From NCBI GenBank assembly GCA_019973155.2, contig BPQB01000052.1, positions 1 through 64,000 on the forward strand: a stretch of 64,000 nt of DNA, written 5' to 3'. The notes beneath the pieces were generated by a model that saw nothing but the letters and a program-made list of their open reading frames with translations, was not told the DNA's origin and did no database searches. Below are positions 1 to 9,796 of this stretch, in pieces. Origin of the DNA: Phanerochaete sordida. Lineage: Eukaryota > Basidiomycota > Agaricomycetes > Polyporales > Phanerochaetaceae. The stretch's first letter is position 1, and each line of letters opens with the position of its first letter. The translations under genes and the position numbers were made by a program.

Positions 1-13
1 GGACATGGCCCAG

Positions 14-1591
14 TCACCTCAGGGTCACGGTGTGACCCAGAGCGACAGCCGGGACACGTGGACGGCAGGGATGGCCGAGACCCCCGGACGGTGGACGGCC
101 GGGACTTCCCGATTTCCGGACATTCTGCCGCCGAGGGATGTTCTCCGGAGCGGGATGTGGCGCGTTCGGCACCGGACGCGGGCGCGCCACCGTGGGCGTT
201 GTCGGTAGCCTCGTCAGAGACCACTCCTGGCTGATGTATGGCCCGTCGGCGCGCAGGCGCGACATGTGTAGCAGGTCGCAATCGCTGCCGTTGGCACATT
301 TGGCGTCCATGACCGTCGGGGGACCGTAGCTGCGGATGGTGCAATAGTCGTACCTGTGCGCGCGCCACGTAAGTCTCAGCCAAGCCCGCAGGTGAAGGGA
401 CGCACCCCGCGGCGCTCCGTGTGGCGTAGAAGGCCCAGTGCTGGTTCGGGCGGCCGTACGCGGAGTGCCCGATGACCTGCGTGCCGGGTTGCTCCTGGCT
501 GCAGAACACGTCCAGGGTCGCGCCGGTGGCGTAGCTGCGGATCGTGTACTCGAGCTCCTTGCCCTCGCGCTTGAAGACCCACCAGAGCTGGTACAGGCTG
601 ATGGTTTGCTGGAAAGGTGCGACGTAGACGTGGGCGTTGCGCTTGCGGGTCCGCAGCCTCGAATGCTCGACTTCAAAGACACGGCCGTCCACGCCACTGC
701 GGATGATGTAGAGGCCTTCTGGTACTCGGAGGGGCGCTGTCGTAACGAGCTCGGAGCGCGCCTACATAAAACGCGTAAGCTAGCGCGAGGCATTGTTTGA
801 GGGATACCCACAGCACTAGGTGCATTCGTAAGCCTCTGTGCCAATTGTTGCTGAGAAATTCGAAGGCTGACGTTGGATTGAATCTGTCGCCAAATAGTCA
901 ACATTACGTGGGAAACGTGTGAGGCTGGTGGTTGCTCACTTCGAAGACTTGAAATGCGTGCGTCAGCTGAGTATCGAGTGCCTTGATTGCGTTCGCGTCT
1001 TCCATCTTGTAGAGCAGTCTCTTGTACCCTGGCCGAGAAGCCATGTCCGATGTGAAGGAAAGGATGTTGTTCATGGTCCTGCACCAGCTATCAGAGCCTC
1101 CTGGACAACCCATACAACGGCACATACCCCGTCAGCTGCTGCAGATCGCTCTCCAACGGAGCAGCCATGTCCTCCTGCGCCCCCTCACACGCCCGAGCGA
1201 CGGCGAGGACCACGTCCCCTGCGCGGATGCTGATGCCACGCACCGCATCCTTGTTGCTTTGCACCTCCTACCGGCACATATAAGCATCGTTCACAGGACA
1301 ATCCAGTCAAGAGCGTACATCTGTGAGGTTAAGGATCTTGACCCCGACGCCGGCGATGTACTTCACACACGGCAGCGTGTCGACGGCCTCGAGGATGTCC
1401 TTCAGCGCGTCTAACGAGAGTTTCGCTGCGGTCGCGAGCCCGGGCGCAGGGGTCTCGCCGATGACATCATGCACGCTCGCGAAGGACCGCGACGCGGGCG
1501 TGTTGCTGGCGGCCGCGACGCTCAGCAGCGGCGAGCTTTTCGACGACAGTCCGGACATTTCTAAGGGAGAGATGGGAAGAACAGGCGGCAA
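14..1591 (-). CDS. MLKL_NTD/HeLo-like domain fused to ricin-B-like lectin domain
   Basis: Six exons: 1591-1319, 1267-1128, 1078-940, 883-808, 736-406 and 353-14. They sum to 1299 nt, giving 432 aa with no internal stop. Residues about 30-190 look like the helical N-terminal domain of agaricomycete MLKL_NTD proteins: an ILEAV helix, then SNKDAVRGI, then a long terminal helix with ALDTQLTHAFQVF. From about residue 210 comes a beta-trefoil-like part with repeated strands (GLYIIRS, YTIRSYATGATLDVF, YCTIRSYG) and a QxW-like NQHWAF. I infer a carbohydrate-binding tail on a membrane-active or signalling helical bundle. The start could also be the Met at 1555. Family assignment is from remembered patterns, not a search. 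The lectin part looks short for a full three-fold trefoil. Confidence 0.65.
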
Positions 1592-1627
1592 ATCAGTGGA
1601 TGAGCTCGCTGGACGTCGCTGAAGGGC

Positions 1628-1638
1628 TCACTATATAG
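1628..1638 (-). promoter_or_regulatory. TATA-like element
   Basis: CTATATAG on the minus strand lies 40-80 bp upstream of the two candidate start codons of the MLKL_NTD/lectin gene. Confidence 0.45.
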
Positions 1639-1639
1639 C

Positions 1640-2190
1640 GTCCGCTTCTGCGCGGAGAAGACACGTATTGAAGCTTATCCACGCACTGGCAGCGGGAGGC
1701 AGTGGTCTGTTGACTGCATCCTCGCGGAGTATCTGTCAAAGAAAGCAGCCCGTGGAGCTAGGAGCGGGACGCGAGAGAAGAGCCTGCTCGCCAGTTCCCT
1801 AAACTTCATCACTACGTCGAAATGAAGCCATCGCCCCTGCACCTGCGTCATGGCCAGAACCATGCTTGGGCGGGGAGCTTTGCAGGACTGGTAGTCGTGA
1901 AACCGTAATTCGCATTTCAAACATTCATAGATGACCGCGTACCGACGCTACATCTAGAATGATTCTGGCTTGGCGAGTCGAGGCATTGAGGCGTGAAATG
2001 AGGTGGATCTGAAGCAAATATGACGACAAAATCATACACTCAACGAGCTGGGTATAGACTGTGTATCGTGGGATGTCAAATGCAGATATTCCGTACAGAT
2101 GCGAGCATAGCAATACAAAAAACACCTATGAGCAGCGTTAGAGCGGAATATATACAGGAAAAATGAAGTCCACACGTCACACTGGGCGGG
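1640..2190. other. Intergenic, no gene seen
   Basis: Between the lectin-fusion promoter and the stop codon of the RTT106 gene. It is AT-richer than its flanks and holds the likely 3' UTR of RTT106. I see no convincing exon. Confidence 0.5.
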
Positions 2191-2191
2191 C

Positions 2192-3940
2192 TCAATCGTC
2201 GAGCTCGTCCTCCTCGTCGCTCTGTGGCTCCGGGGCTTTGCCCTTCCCCTTCCCGCTGCCGCCGACGAAATCGTCCATGACCATGCCGACCGCAGCGTCC
2301 ATCGCCGCCTTGGACATTTTTGGCATTGCGCCTGGCCGCAGAAGCGGGTGCCGCGCGGGGTCCAGTTCTTCGACATCCTCCTCGTCTTCATCCGCGTCTT
2401 CCTCCTCATCCTCATCTTCGTCTTCGCCCTCGTCGCCCTCCGCGTCGTCGCCGCTGCCCTCCTCGCTCTCGCTGGTCGCGGACCCGCCGTCGCTGTCGTC
2501 CTCGTCGACAAAGTCCGAGTCGTCCTCGTCCTCGGAGTCCTCCGCAGGCGGCGCGACGGCCCGGCCCTTGCCCTTGAGGTCAACCTTGCCGTTGACGACG
2601 CCGTAGCCCTCGGCCTGCGGCGCGGGCGGCGGGCGCCCGAAGAGGTGCTTGTGCCGGCGCACCCACGTGCTGATGCCGTCCTGCTCGCGGCCGTCGACCA
2701 TGTTGAAGTCCGTCTCGACACACTCGATCTCCTCGTCGTCCGCCTCGCCCTCGCCATCGTCCCCGGCCTTCGCCTCGCCTACGCGCCGCCGCACGAACAC
2801 GGAGCACGTGCGCCCCGTCGCGCTCACGAGCCGCACGCCGTCGCTCCCGGTGCCCGCCTCGCCCGCCGCGTTCGCGGAGCCGACGAGGTCCGCGCACGCC
2901 CAGAACTCGGCCGGGCGCCCGTCCCAGAGGATGCCGTCGGCGAAGAACCAGAGCGTGCCCTCCTTCGCCGCGCGGTACGCCTGCACGCCCGCGAGCGGCG
3001 TGCCCTGCGCGTCGACGGCGGTTGCGCTGCGGAACACGGAGGCGTCTGGCTCGCGCAGCGGCACGGGGACGTGTGCGAGGAACGCGCGCAGGAAGGGCAG
3101 CACGGGCGTCCCCCGTGCGTGCTGTGCGGGAGCCGAGTCCGTCGCGGTGTGGTCGGTCGTGCTGTACGCGCCCGGCGCGGCGTCGACGCCGAACACGAGC
3201 TGCACGTCCTTCTCGGCTTTGTCCTTCTCTTTGTCCTTCGCGGCGGCCTTGCTGGACGGGGTTGGGGTGTCCGCGGACATGAGGAGCACGGTCCAGTGCG
3301 CGCGCGTCTTGCCGCGTGTGGGGAGGAGGAATGCGCGCCGCAGCGCGGAGAGCGGGATGGTGTGCTCGACGGCCTGTGTGTTGGGGTTCAGAAGGCGCAG
3401 GCTGCGCTCGTGTATGCGGATGTCGAGTTTCTTGCGCAGGGGCGCCGTGACGCTGAGTGCGTGCAGGGTGAACAGCGGCTTGTCCTCGCCCTCATCTCCA
3501 CGATCCTCCTCCGCATCTCCCGCCGACGCTCGCGCTCGCTTCGCCTCCTGTGTCCCCTCGTCGTCCCCTTCATCCTCCCTTGCTCGCTTGCCGTTCGTTT
3601 GCGTGCGCAATCTCTGGAGGGCTTGTGTGGCGGTGGACTGGCGCTCCAACCATTCGCGACGAAGCGCGTCGGGCGCGTCAGATGGGCAAGGTCCACCGAG
3701 CACAAACCTCAGCAGAGTGTCGGTCGTCGCGCGCTGCTCTGCGGAGAGATTTTGGAGGTCGTTGCGCAACGTGGCCGGGAGCGTGTCCAGGACAGCGTCG
3801 AGGTACTGGCGCTCCATCGGGGGGATCTGCACAGGCAATTGGTCAAAGTTAGGGCTAATTTTCAACAACGCTGGTATGCCCCGTTGCGTGTGAGATGTAG
3901 GCAGCGTCGAGGGGTCGAATGAGGGTCGTGGCCGTGGCAA
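2192..3940 (-). CDS. RTT106: Rtt106-like histone chaperone
   Basis: One uninterrupted frame of 582 codons. A short helical N-terminal part is followed by a charged KR-rich stretch. Then comes a tandem PH-like region (about residues 160-440) ending in FNMVDGREQDGISTWVRRH, the Rttp106-like domain pattern. The C-terminal ~130 residues are almost entirely Asp/Glu/Ser, the acidic tail usual in histone chaperones. Rtt106 binds H3-H4 during replication-coupled and heterochromatin assembly in the nucleus. The upstream 40 codons look non-conserved; the Met at about 3820 (MERQYLDAVLDTL) is the more likely start. Expected family length is 400-550 aa. Confidence 0.85.
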   Translation of the reverse strand: MPRPRPSFDPSTLPTSHTQRGIPALLKISPNFDQLPVQIPPMERQYLDAVLDTLPATLRNDLQNLSAEQRATTDTLLRFVLGGPCPSDAPDALRREWLERQSTATQALQRLRTQTNGKRAREDEGDDEGTQEAKRARASAGDAEEDRGDEGEDKPLFTLHALSVTAPLRKKLDIRIHERSLRLLNPNTQAVEHTIPLSALRRAFLLPTRGKTRAHWTVLLMSADTPTPSSKAAAKDKEKDKAEKDVQLVFGVDAAPGAYSTTDHTATDSAPAQHARGTPVLPFLRAFLAHVPVPLREPDASVFRSATAVDAQGTPLAGVQAYRAAKEGTLWFFADGILWDGRPAEFWACADLVGSANAAGEAGTGSDGVRLVSATGRTCSVFVRRRVGEAKAGDDGEGEADDEEIECVETDFNMVDGREQDGISTWVRRHKHLFGRPPPAPQAEGYGVVNGKVDLKGKGRAVAPPAEDSEDEDDSDFVDEDDSDGGSATSESEEGSGDDAEGDEGEDEDEDEEEDADEDEEDVEELDPARHPLLRPGAMPKMSKAAMDAAVGMVMDDFVGGSGKGKGKAPEPQSDEEDELDD

Positions 3941-4487
3941 ATGGGTCAGAGTCCGTGCGCGCTCAGCTCCTGCGAACGCAAGCGATACAAGGTTTAATTC
4001 CGCTGATGCGCCTGATGCGCCTTTTCGGTGATGCGCCCTTCCTCTTTCGTAAACCAGGCCGAGCCTGAGACCCCTTCGTTTTCATGCGGAAGCGGCGAGC
4101 AGCATCGTGAGTGCCTCCTCACCTTTTTCGACGCGTTATCCCATGAGCCTTTCTGTCCGTCTAACGCTCTCTGATAGCAGCTTACTCAAACTTTAGCTCG
4201 CCTCAAGAATCTCACAAGGTGTGTGACCGCCCTGCACACTGCCCGCACCCCGCGGCGCTTGCACTGTGGGCTGCCTGCAGATCCTGCTAATTTATCCCCT
4301 CAACATATTATGTGTGGAATTATGTAGGGCCCAGGGGAGTCCGTGAGCCTCACGGGGATGCCTATACGCAGTCTGAGCACTCCCCGCTTCCCTATCGAGG
4401 GATATTTGAAAAAAGACCCGAGTGCATAAAGGCGAGGTAGACGAAGAAGTGCTCTACTCCCGCAGAACTTTGCTGCACTCCTCAGCG
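3941..4487. other. Divergent intergenic region
   Basis: Lies between the divergently transcribed RTT106 and small secreted protein genes. It contains a CATAAAG element near 4424, about 60 bp before the secreted protein start. No other gene was seen. Confidence 0.4.
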
Positions 4488-4730
4488 ATGCAAGGTCTGA
4501 CCCTCCGAGTCGTTTTCCTCGCTAGCCTCTTCGCTTCCGGCGCCCTCGCCCTCGTAACGCCGCACGTCAACCCCCGGACTCCTGAGTGTAACACCACCTT
4601 ACTATCAGGTTTGTACACTGAAATACTGACTATCCCGCATTTTCAAGCCACTGGTGGCTGCGAACATGGGTCTGGAGGAAGCGGTCTCAATCCCGACTGC
4701 ATCGCGATTGCAAAGCCGACATCCTCCTGA
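4488..4730 (+). CDS. Small secreted protein
   Basis: Met at 4488 begins a clear signal peptide (hydrophobic core VVFLASLFASGALA). A likely 39-nt phase-1 intron at 4609-4647 (GTTTGT...TCAAG) joins it to a Gly/Ser-rich tail with two cysteines. The mature peptide would be about 45 aa with three cysteines. The intron is short and its removal does not change frame, so it may be retained. I recognise no family. A further exon downstream of 4730 cannot be excluded. Confidence 0.45.
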   Translation: MQGLTLRVVFLASLFASGALALVTPHVNPRTPECNTTLLSGLYTEILTIPHFQATGGCEHGSGGSGLNPDCIAIAKPTSS

Positions 4731-5004
4731 ACGTCGAGGGACAAGTGGCCGGTGCGTACAGAGTACGTTTCACACGCAGCGAAACTTTCAACCCTGTAGC
4801 TCACTTATAGATCGTACAGCGTGCAAATGAGTGGCAGGTGACTATGAGCTTCGTCAATGCCGCGTGTCCGAGTCTACGAATAAATCGAGTGCCCTCTGCC
4901 ATCCCTAAGTCATGTTGCCCAATAAATATCAAATGAACAGTATATTACACATTACACGCGTTCCCATGAAGAACCACCTTTCGCCGTCCCAGGACTTTCA
5001 TGCC

Positions 5005-6981
5005 TCAGACGCCACCGTACGGGCGAACATTGCGTACTACTTCGACGTGCTCCAGCCCTCGACAATCGCCACGGCGAAGCACACATTGTGCGACTCGCGC
5101 GCCGATGTCCGCGCCCTCGAAATACGCGCCATGTAGATACCCTGCACCTCCGTCAGCACCCGCGCCATACGAGCACACGCGCCAAAACACGCACCGAAAT
5201 ACCGCAGGCTGCCCGCCTCGCCGGCGAACCACACGCGCCCGGCCTCCTGACCGCGCCCCTGCGCATCCGCACCAGCCACACCCCACGCCCCGACGTCCGC
5301 GCGCAGGTTCACATGGTGCTCCGCGACGAAGCCAGGCGGCCACGTCGCGTACGCGCCGCGGAAGCGCGGGTCCGCGCCCCAGGGCTTGTAGAAGAACGCG
5401 TCGGGCGGCGGGATCGCGCGCCCGGGGAACATCGTGCGCAGCGTGTCGAGCACCTCCTGCAGCACCTGCGCGCGCGGCAGCGCGGCGATGCGCCGCGCGA
5501 ACGCGCCCGTCACGGTGCCGAAGAGGATGCCGGAGCCTGGCAGGAAGTGTGCGTGGTCGAGGCTCTGCCAGACGGGGTACCGGCCGCGCGTGCGCGAGGC
5601 GAAGAGCGCGGTCTGTGGGGTGGGGGTCAGGAGATGGTTTGGCGGATGTGCTGGGAGCGCCGCACCTCCGTGGGGAACCAGAAATTCTCGGGGAATTGCA
5701 GGAAGATCTTGGTGTACTCGCCCTATGCGAGGTGTTGTTCAGAAGACGGAGCATATACAAGGCATTGCACGCACCATCGTCATGCTATGTATCGCCTCGA
5801 CCTTCCAGGAAGGCAGCGCTGGCTCAAATTCGACGTCACCGTGTTGAAGGACCCCCAGACTACCATCGAGTGAGCATGGATATCTGCCAGGAAAATACAG
5901 ACGCACCTGAAGGTGCAGATGACGTATTCTGCAGTCAGTGTAGTGTCGTCGGCGAGAGTAACTTCGACGCCGTGCGCGTCATATTTGATGCGCGTGACGA
6001 CGCTATTCAAGCGTATTTGCGAGGGTTTGAGGAAAGCTGCGGCTTCGGCTTGCACCAGCGTCTTGAAGCCTCGACCGTCCAGGGACATGAGATTGACCTC
6101 GGAGAAGGTGTCGAATGTATGGTTATTATTCTGACAAGAGCGATGAGCTTGCGAAGCTAAGGTTGGATGAGACCAGCCATACCCAGGCGCATGCGAGCCA
6201 GGAGGATTCTTCTGGGCTAGTTGTGAATTCCCAGTCAAACTAGCAGCAATATTTAGCTGACCATAGTTTTCAAGGAAAAGGTAGTGTTCACCTGGTAGTA
6301 TTCTGCTGCCATCTCTTCTGCGGTATGTGGATGTGAGCCGGTTAGAGAGTAGCCTGTACGTGCACTTGCATCGACGAGACCCTCCGGCACGCGCATTCCT
6401 GGCGTCTGTCATCAGAGATGGGATCGTACGCCGTCCGCCAGAGCATACCTGCAGATGCAACGAGCCTGTCGAAGTTCTTGGACGACGCCTTCACATGATG
6501 CCGAAAATCGACCTGCCCAGACTCATTGTACGTCGCTTCACGCGCGCAGCCAGCTTCAACGACACCAACACGGCCAAGCACGCGGCCACGCACTGAGTCC
6601 GTCGAAGTACTTGCTCTTCTGCGTCTTGAGCCCGTGCTTCTTCGCGAGCGTCCACACCGGGTTCTCGGGCCCGTCGCCGCGGCGCGTGCCCTGCACCCAG
6701 TTCGCGCCGAGCTCGACCGTGTACTCGCGCCCCCGCGCGCCAAAGCGGTGGCTCTGCATGCGCCCGCCGAGCTCTGCGCCCGCCTCGACGACGACGACGT
6801 CCGTGACGCCCGCCGCGTGCAGCGCGCGCGCGGCGGTGATGCCGGCCATGCCGCCGCCGAGGACGAGCACTTGCGCGTCCTTGGGCGCGTGCGGGACGGA
6901 CAGTGGGGCCTGTGGTGACGCGGGCAGCGCGAGGGCTCCGGCGCCCAGCAGGAGGAGGGAGAGCGGTGTCGGGAAGTGCAT
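5005..6981 (-). CDS. Secreted flavin amine oxidase (polyamine oxidase-like)
   Basis: Starts with a signal peptide (PLSLLLLGAGALALPAS), then a dinucleotide-binding motif VLGGGMAGITAARAL with VVVEAGAELGGRM, the FAD-binding start of flavin amine oxidases. Downstream exons give ANWVQG, DFRHHVKASSKNF, FDWEFTTSPEESSW, a MSLDGRGFKTLVQ segment, VFTVLADDTTL-like FAD strands, and a C-terminal RVWFAGEAGSLRYF joined across a 53-nt intron (5194-5142) to GYLHGAYFEGADIG, the classic last FAD motif. All these junctions stay in frame, so the gene looks intact. It oxidises a primary or secondary amine with H2O2 release. The substrate cannot be told from sequence; the signal peptide implies secretion or a vesicular location. 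Confidence 0.85.
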
Positions 6982-7046
6982 CGCGGGCGCTCCGGGTGTG
7001 GGGATGCCCGCGGGGAGTGGGAGTGAGATTATGCCGTCTGAGGGTC

Positions 7047-7054
7047 CTTATATG
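7047..7054 (-). promoter_or_regulatory. TATA box of the amine oxidase gene
   Basis: CATATAAGG on the minus strand, about 66 bp upstream of the amine oxidase start codon. Confidence 0.5.
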
Positions 7055-7059
7055 TGGCT

Positions 7060-8443
7060 TCGTCGGGTTCTCAGGGCGAGCGCAGGCTCTGTGAAATGCC
7101 AACGTGATAAGCACGGTAGGAGATAAGTGACGGCATGGCCGACATGATACACCGGAGAGGACAAACTGGAACGCGCCCTACCGCAGCAGGAGGCCCCATT
7201 GGTCGTCGTGGGTTGGCGAAGCCGCGATCAGTGGCCCGCCGAGCGTTGCTGTGGCGAGGAAGTCTCCGGTCCGATGACCATAAGTAGGCACAGACCTTCC
7301 CGAATGTGAGCGCGACCCCCTCGGAGATCCGTTCTCACGGTGCTCGTGCGTGTATCGTGCCGGAGGGTCGCCACAAGGGTCTAGCCCAAATGTGGCCTGC
7401 TCTGTGTTTCTTGCATTATTCTGGCGCGCGACATGGAGCTGCCGTAGCAGGACGCCTGGAATCACGGCCGCGAGGCAAAGATAAGCTCGCGGCGAAGCTT
7501 GGCAGACCACGGACCTTACGTCTGTGACATGCGAAGAGCCAACCCAATCCCACCAAAGGACAGCACATGTACAGCGGATGTATGCGGCACAAAAGGCTGG
7601 AATTAAGATGGTGAGCCGGAGATAGAGATACATGGACTGGTCGAATCAACGACTGTAATTCGACTGTGCCTTGCGGAAAATACCACGCTTCAGGACGCAC
7701 GACGAAGTGGAGACCTCCGGACGCCGGCAAGCTCTAAGCTTACAAGAGTGTCAGCAACCAAGTATAGGACGGGAGCATAGAGCACGACGCACATGTGACG
7801 CCTAAATCATGCCCAGGGCTCGCTCAGAACATGGTTCAGCCCCGCTAAGCTCAAGTAGCTCAGGCTCGTACGGCCGTGCGTCCGCTGTTTTTTTGCAGCA
7901 ACCAGCGCAGGGAATGACGATCTCCATATGTCACATTTCATGAGGAGATATGCCCACATCCCCAGTATCAGCGCAGAGATGTGAGAGATGGTGATTGCAG
8001 AGGTGGAACTCGGAGAGTCGCAGCGGCACGCGAGAGGACGGTCGGACTTTGAACGGTAAACGAATTGTCCCAGATAGGAAGGCATAGTTATTCGAAGCCC
8101 AGCCGTGCAGAAGGGAACAGCGCTTTATATACACGACATTTTGTAGTATCACGTTCGCTAGAAGTACGGTTTCGTTTATATTTAGATTAGTAAGCCCGGA
8201 GAACATCGAACCACCGTAGCAGACCTTGTCAGAGCTTCTGACAATATTCTGCGTCGCCAGGCGCTCAACGCGCTAGACCTGCCCCTACCGTGACAATACC
8301 TTAGGTCAGGAATACCAGCGAAAAACACTGGAAAACGGACCTTAACTTAGGGACAGTCGTTTCTTCGCGCCTTTACATTCGAGCCTGTGGCGCCGATTCT
8401 GTTAGTACGCCACTAACCAGACTTGTAAAGGAATGAGCGCACC
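7060..8443. other. Intergenic, no recognised gene
   Basis: Several overlapping open frames of 60-150 codons occur on both strands. None shows a signal peptide, a recognisable domain or consistent splice sites. I treat the stretch as non-coding or decayed. Confidence 0.4.
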
Positions 8444-8930
8444 TTAGGGCTCGCGCTTGAGCACCACGTCGGGTACGATAGATGCTGTTATGATATTTAT
8501 TTGTCAGCCTTGGATCACTCGTGACCTGCGTATCAGTCAAACGTACCCTCAGGAGCACGCTTGACCACCACATCCGAGATGAGGGACGCTGCGGAGATAG
8601 ATATTTAGAGTCGTACTCGGGCCCCGACATTTGAGCAAGCCGCACGCTCTGGGAGGCGTTTGACTACGACGTCTCCGGCAAGGGACGCTGCAGGAGCAGG
8701 TAAGCACATAATAAAGCCAGTAATAGTGTGGCAGCGGAGGCATACATTCGGGGAGGCGCTTGACTACGACGTCTCCCTTGGGCGGGTCTGTAATTTTGCG
8801 CGACGCATGTCAGCTCGGAGCAGCCTAACCAAGTCGAGGCCTGCGTACCGGTGACGAGTACGACAGGGGAGCCCAGGGTAGACGGTGCAGCCAGGAGGCT
8901 GACCCAAACGAGAAGAGTGGCAAAGCGCAT
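8444..8930 (-). CDS. Secreted Kex2-type repeat peptide precursor, one repeat per micro-exon
   Basis: Five exons: 8930-8849, 8787-8746, 8687-8646, 8588-8547 and 8484-8444. Exon 1 encodes a signal peptide (LLVWVSLLAAPSTLG). Exons 2-4 are each exactly 42 nt, and the last is a matching 41 nt ending in TAA. All introns are phase 1. Each repeat exon encodes one 14-residue unit: DPPKGDVVVKRLPE, SSLAGDVVVKRLPE, PSLISDVVVKRAPE, ASIVPDVVLKREP. Every unit has an intact KR, the recognition site of the Golgi protease Kex2, so cleavage would release short peptides. Exon starts are 100, 99 and 104 bp apart. Total coding length is a whole number of codons. It resembles fungal KEP precursors in design; I know of no named homolog. 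Confidence 0.75.
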
Positions 8931-9006
8931 TGAGCTGTATGTAGCTTGGTATCAGGTAAGGAATGCTGTGGTCCTCGATGCTGTCTCTCTACTGAGATTC
9001 CGTAGG

Positions 9007-9014
9007 CCTTTTAT
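9007..9014 (-). promoter_or_regulatory. TATA box of the repeat-peptide gene
   Basis: GCATAAAAGG on the minus strand, about 80 bp upstream of the start at 8930. This is the same spacing as at the other secreted-peptide genes in the window. Confidence 0.5.
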
Positions 9015-9796
9015 GCAGCCCCAGCGTAGGAGTGTGATGCGGACGAAGGGCCGGAACGACGAGCAGGCTCTCAGCCTCGCCGGACACCGGAGCTTCCCTG
9101 TGTGTCTTTGGCACCTGCATCGGTGCATCTGCGAAGGCAAACAGATGAAGCACGATGTCTCCCTGATGAATCACTTCGCTCGGTGCCAGAACATATCATA
9201 AGACGGCATGTACCTGGCCACATAAGCATGACCATCATAGCACGTCTTCTGTGTGGTAAGATGCGGAAGTCCATACGCCACCGGAGAGCGGCCAGCATGT
9301 GTGCGGGGCGCACCATTGGCTGCGGCAGAGGCGGCGAATGGTTCCCACACGTAGGTGTTGGCGGTAGCCTAACTTTGTACAGAGGGATAGTATCAGACTA
9401 CGAATCAGTCGGCTCCAGTAATGTGTTATCTATGTGCTCATCTAGTGGGTGCGAGGTCTGCGCTTCGACAAGCAATGCGTACTTGCACGTCTCTCTTATG
9501 AACAAGCTCAGCTGTTCAGGAGACCCTGGGCCGCAGCCATAGAATTTCTCCAATTGAGAGCGTGGAATTTGCACAGCTGCGAGAGATAGTAGAGTGAAGG
9601 AAAACTTGGGAGCAGCAGGAGGCAAGAGTAACAGGGCTCCACTGAACGTAGCTGAAAGCGGCGAACTAGGGATATTCGTGGGACGACGAAAATGAGGCGG
9701 TGACCGCGGCGCTTACACCGGAGGCGGGCCCGTACAGCCTTGACATTGTCTGTGACTGCTTGTCCACCGTGTTCTAAAGCGTTTCCCCTTGCCACC
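9015..9796. other. Divergent intergenic region
   Basis: Separates the minus-strand repeat-peptide gene from the plus-strand MLKL_NTD-NADAR gene. The open frames present show no domain or splice logic. Confidence 0.4.

Noticed and set aside
2348..3922. 524-codon plus-strand open frame
   Set aside because: Exact antisense of the RTT106 gene; Arg/Val/Leu-rich composition reflects GC-rich codon bias on the other strand.
5005..5873. Large plus-strand Arg/Pro/Thr-rich frames
   Set aside because: Antisense of the amine oxidase C-terminal exons.
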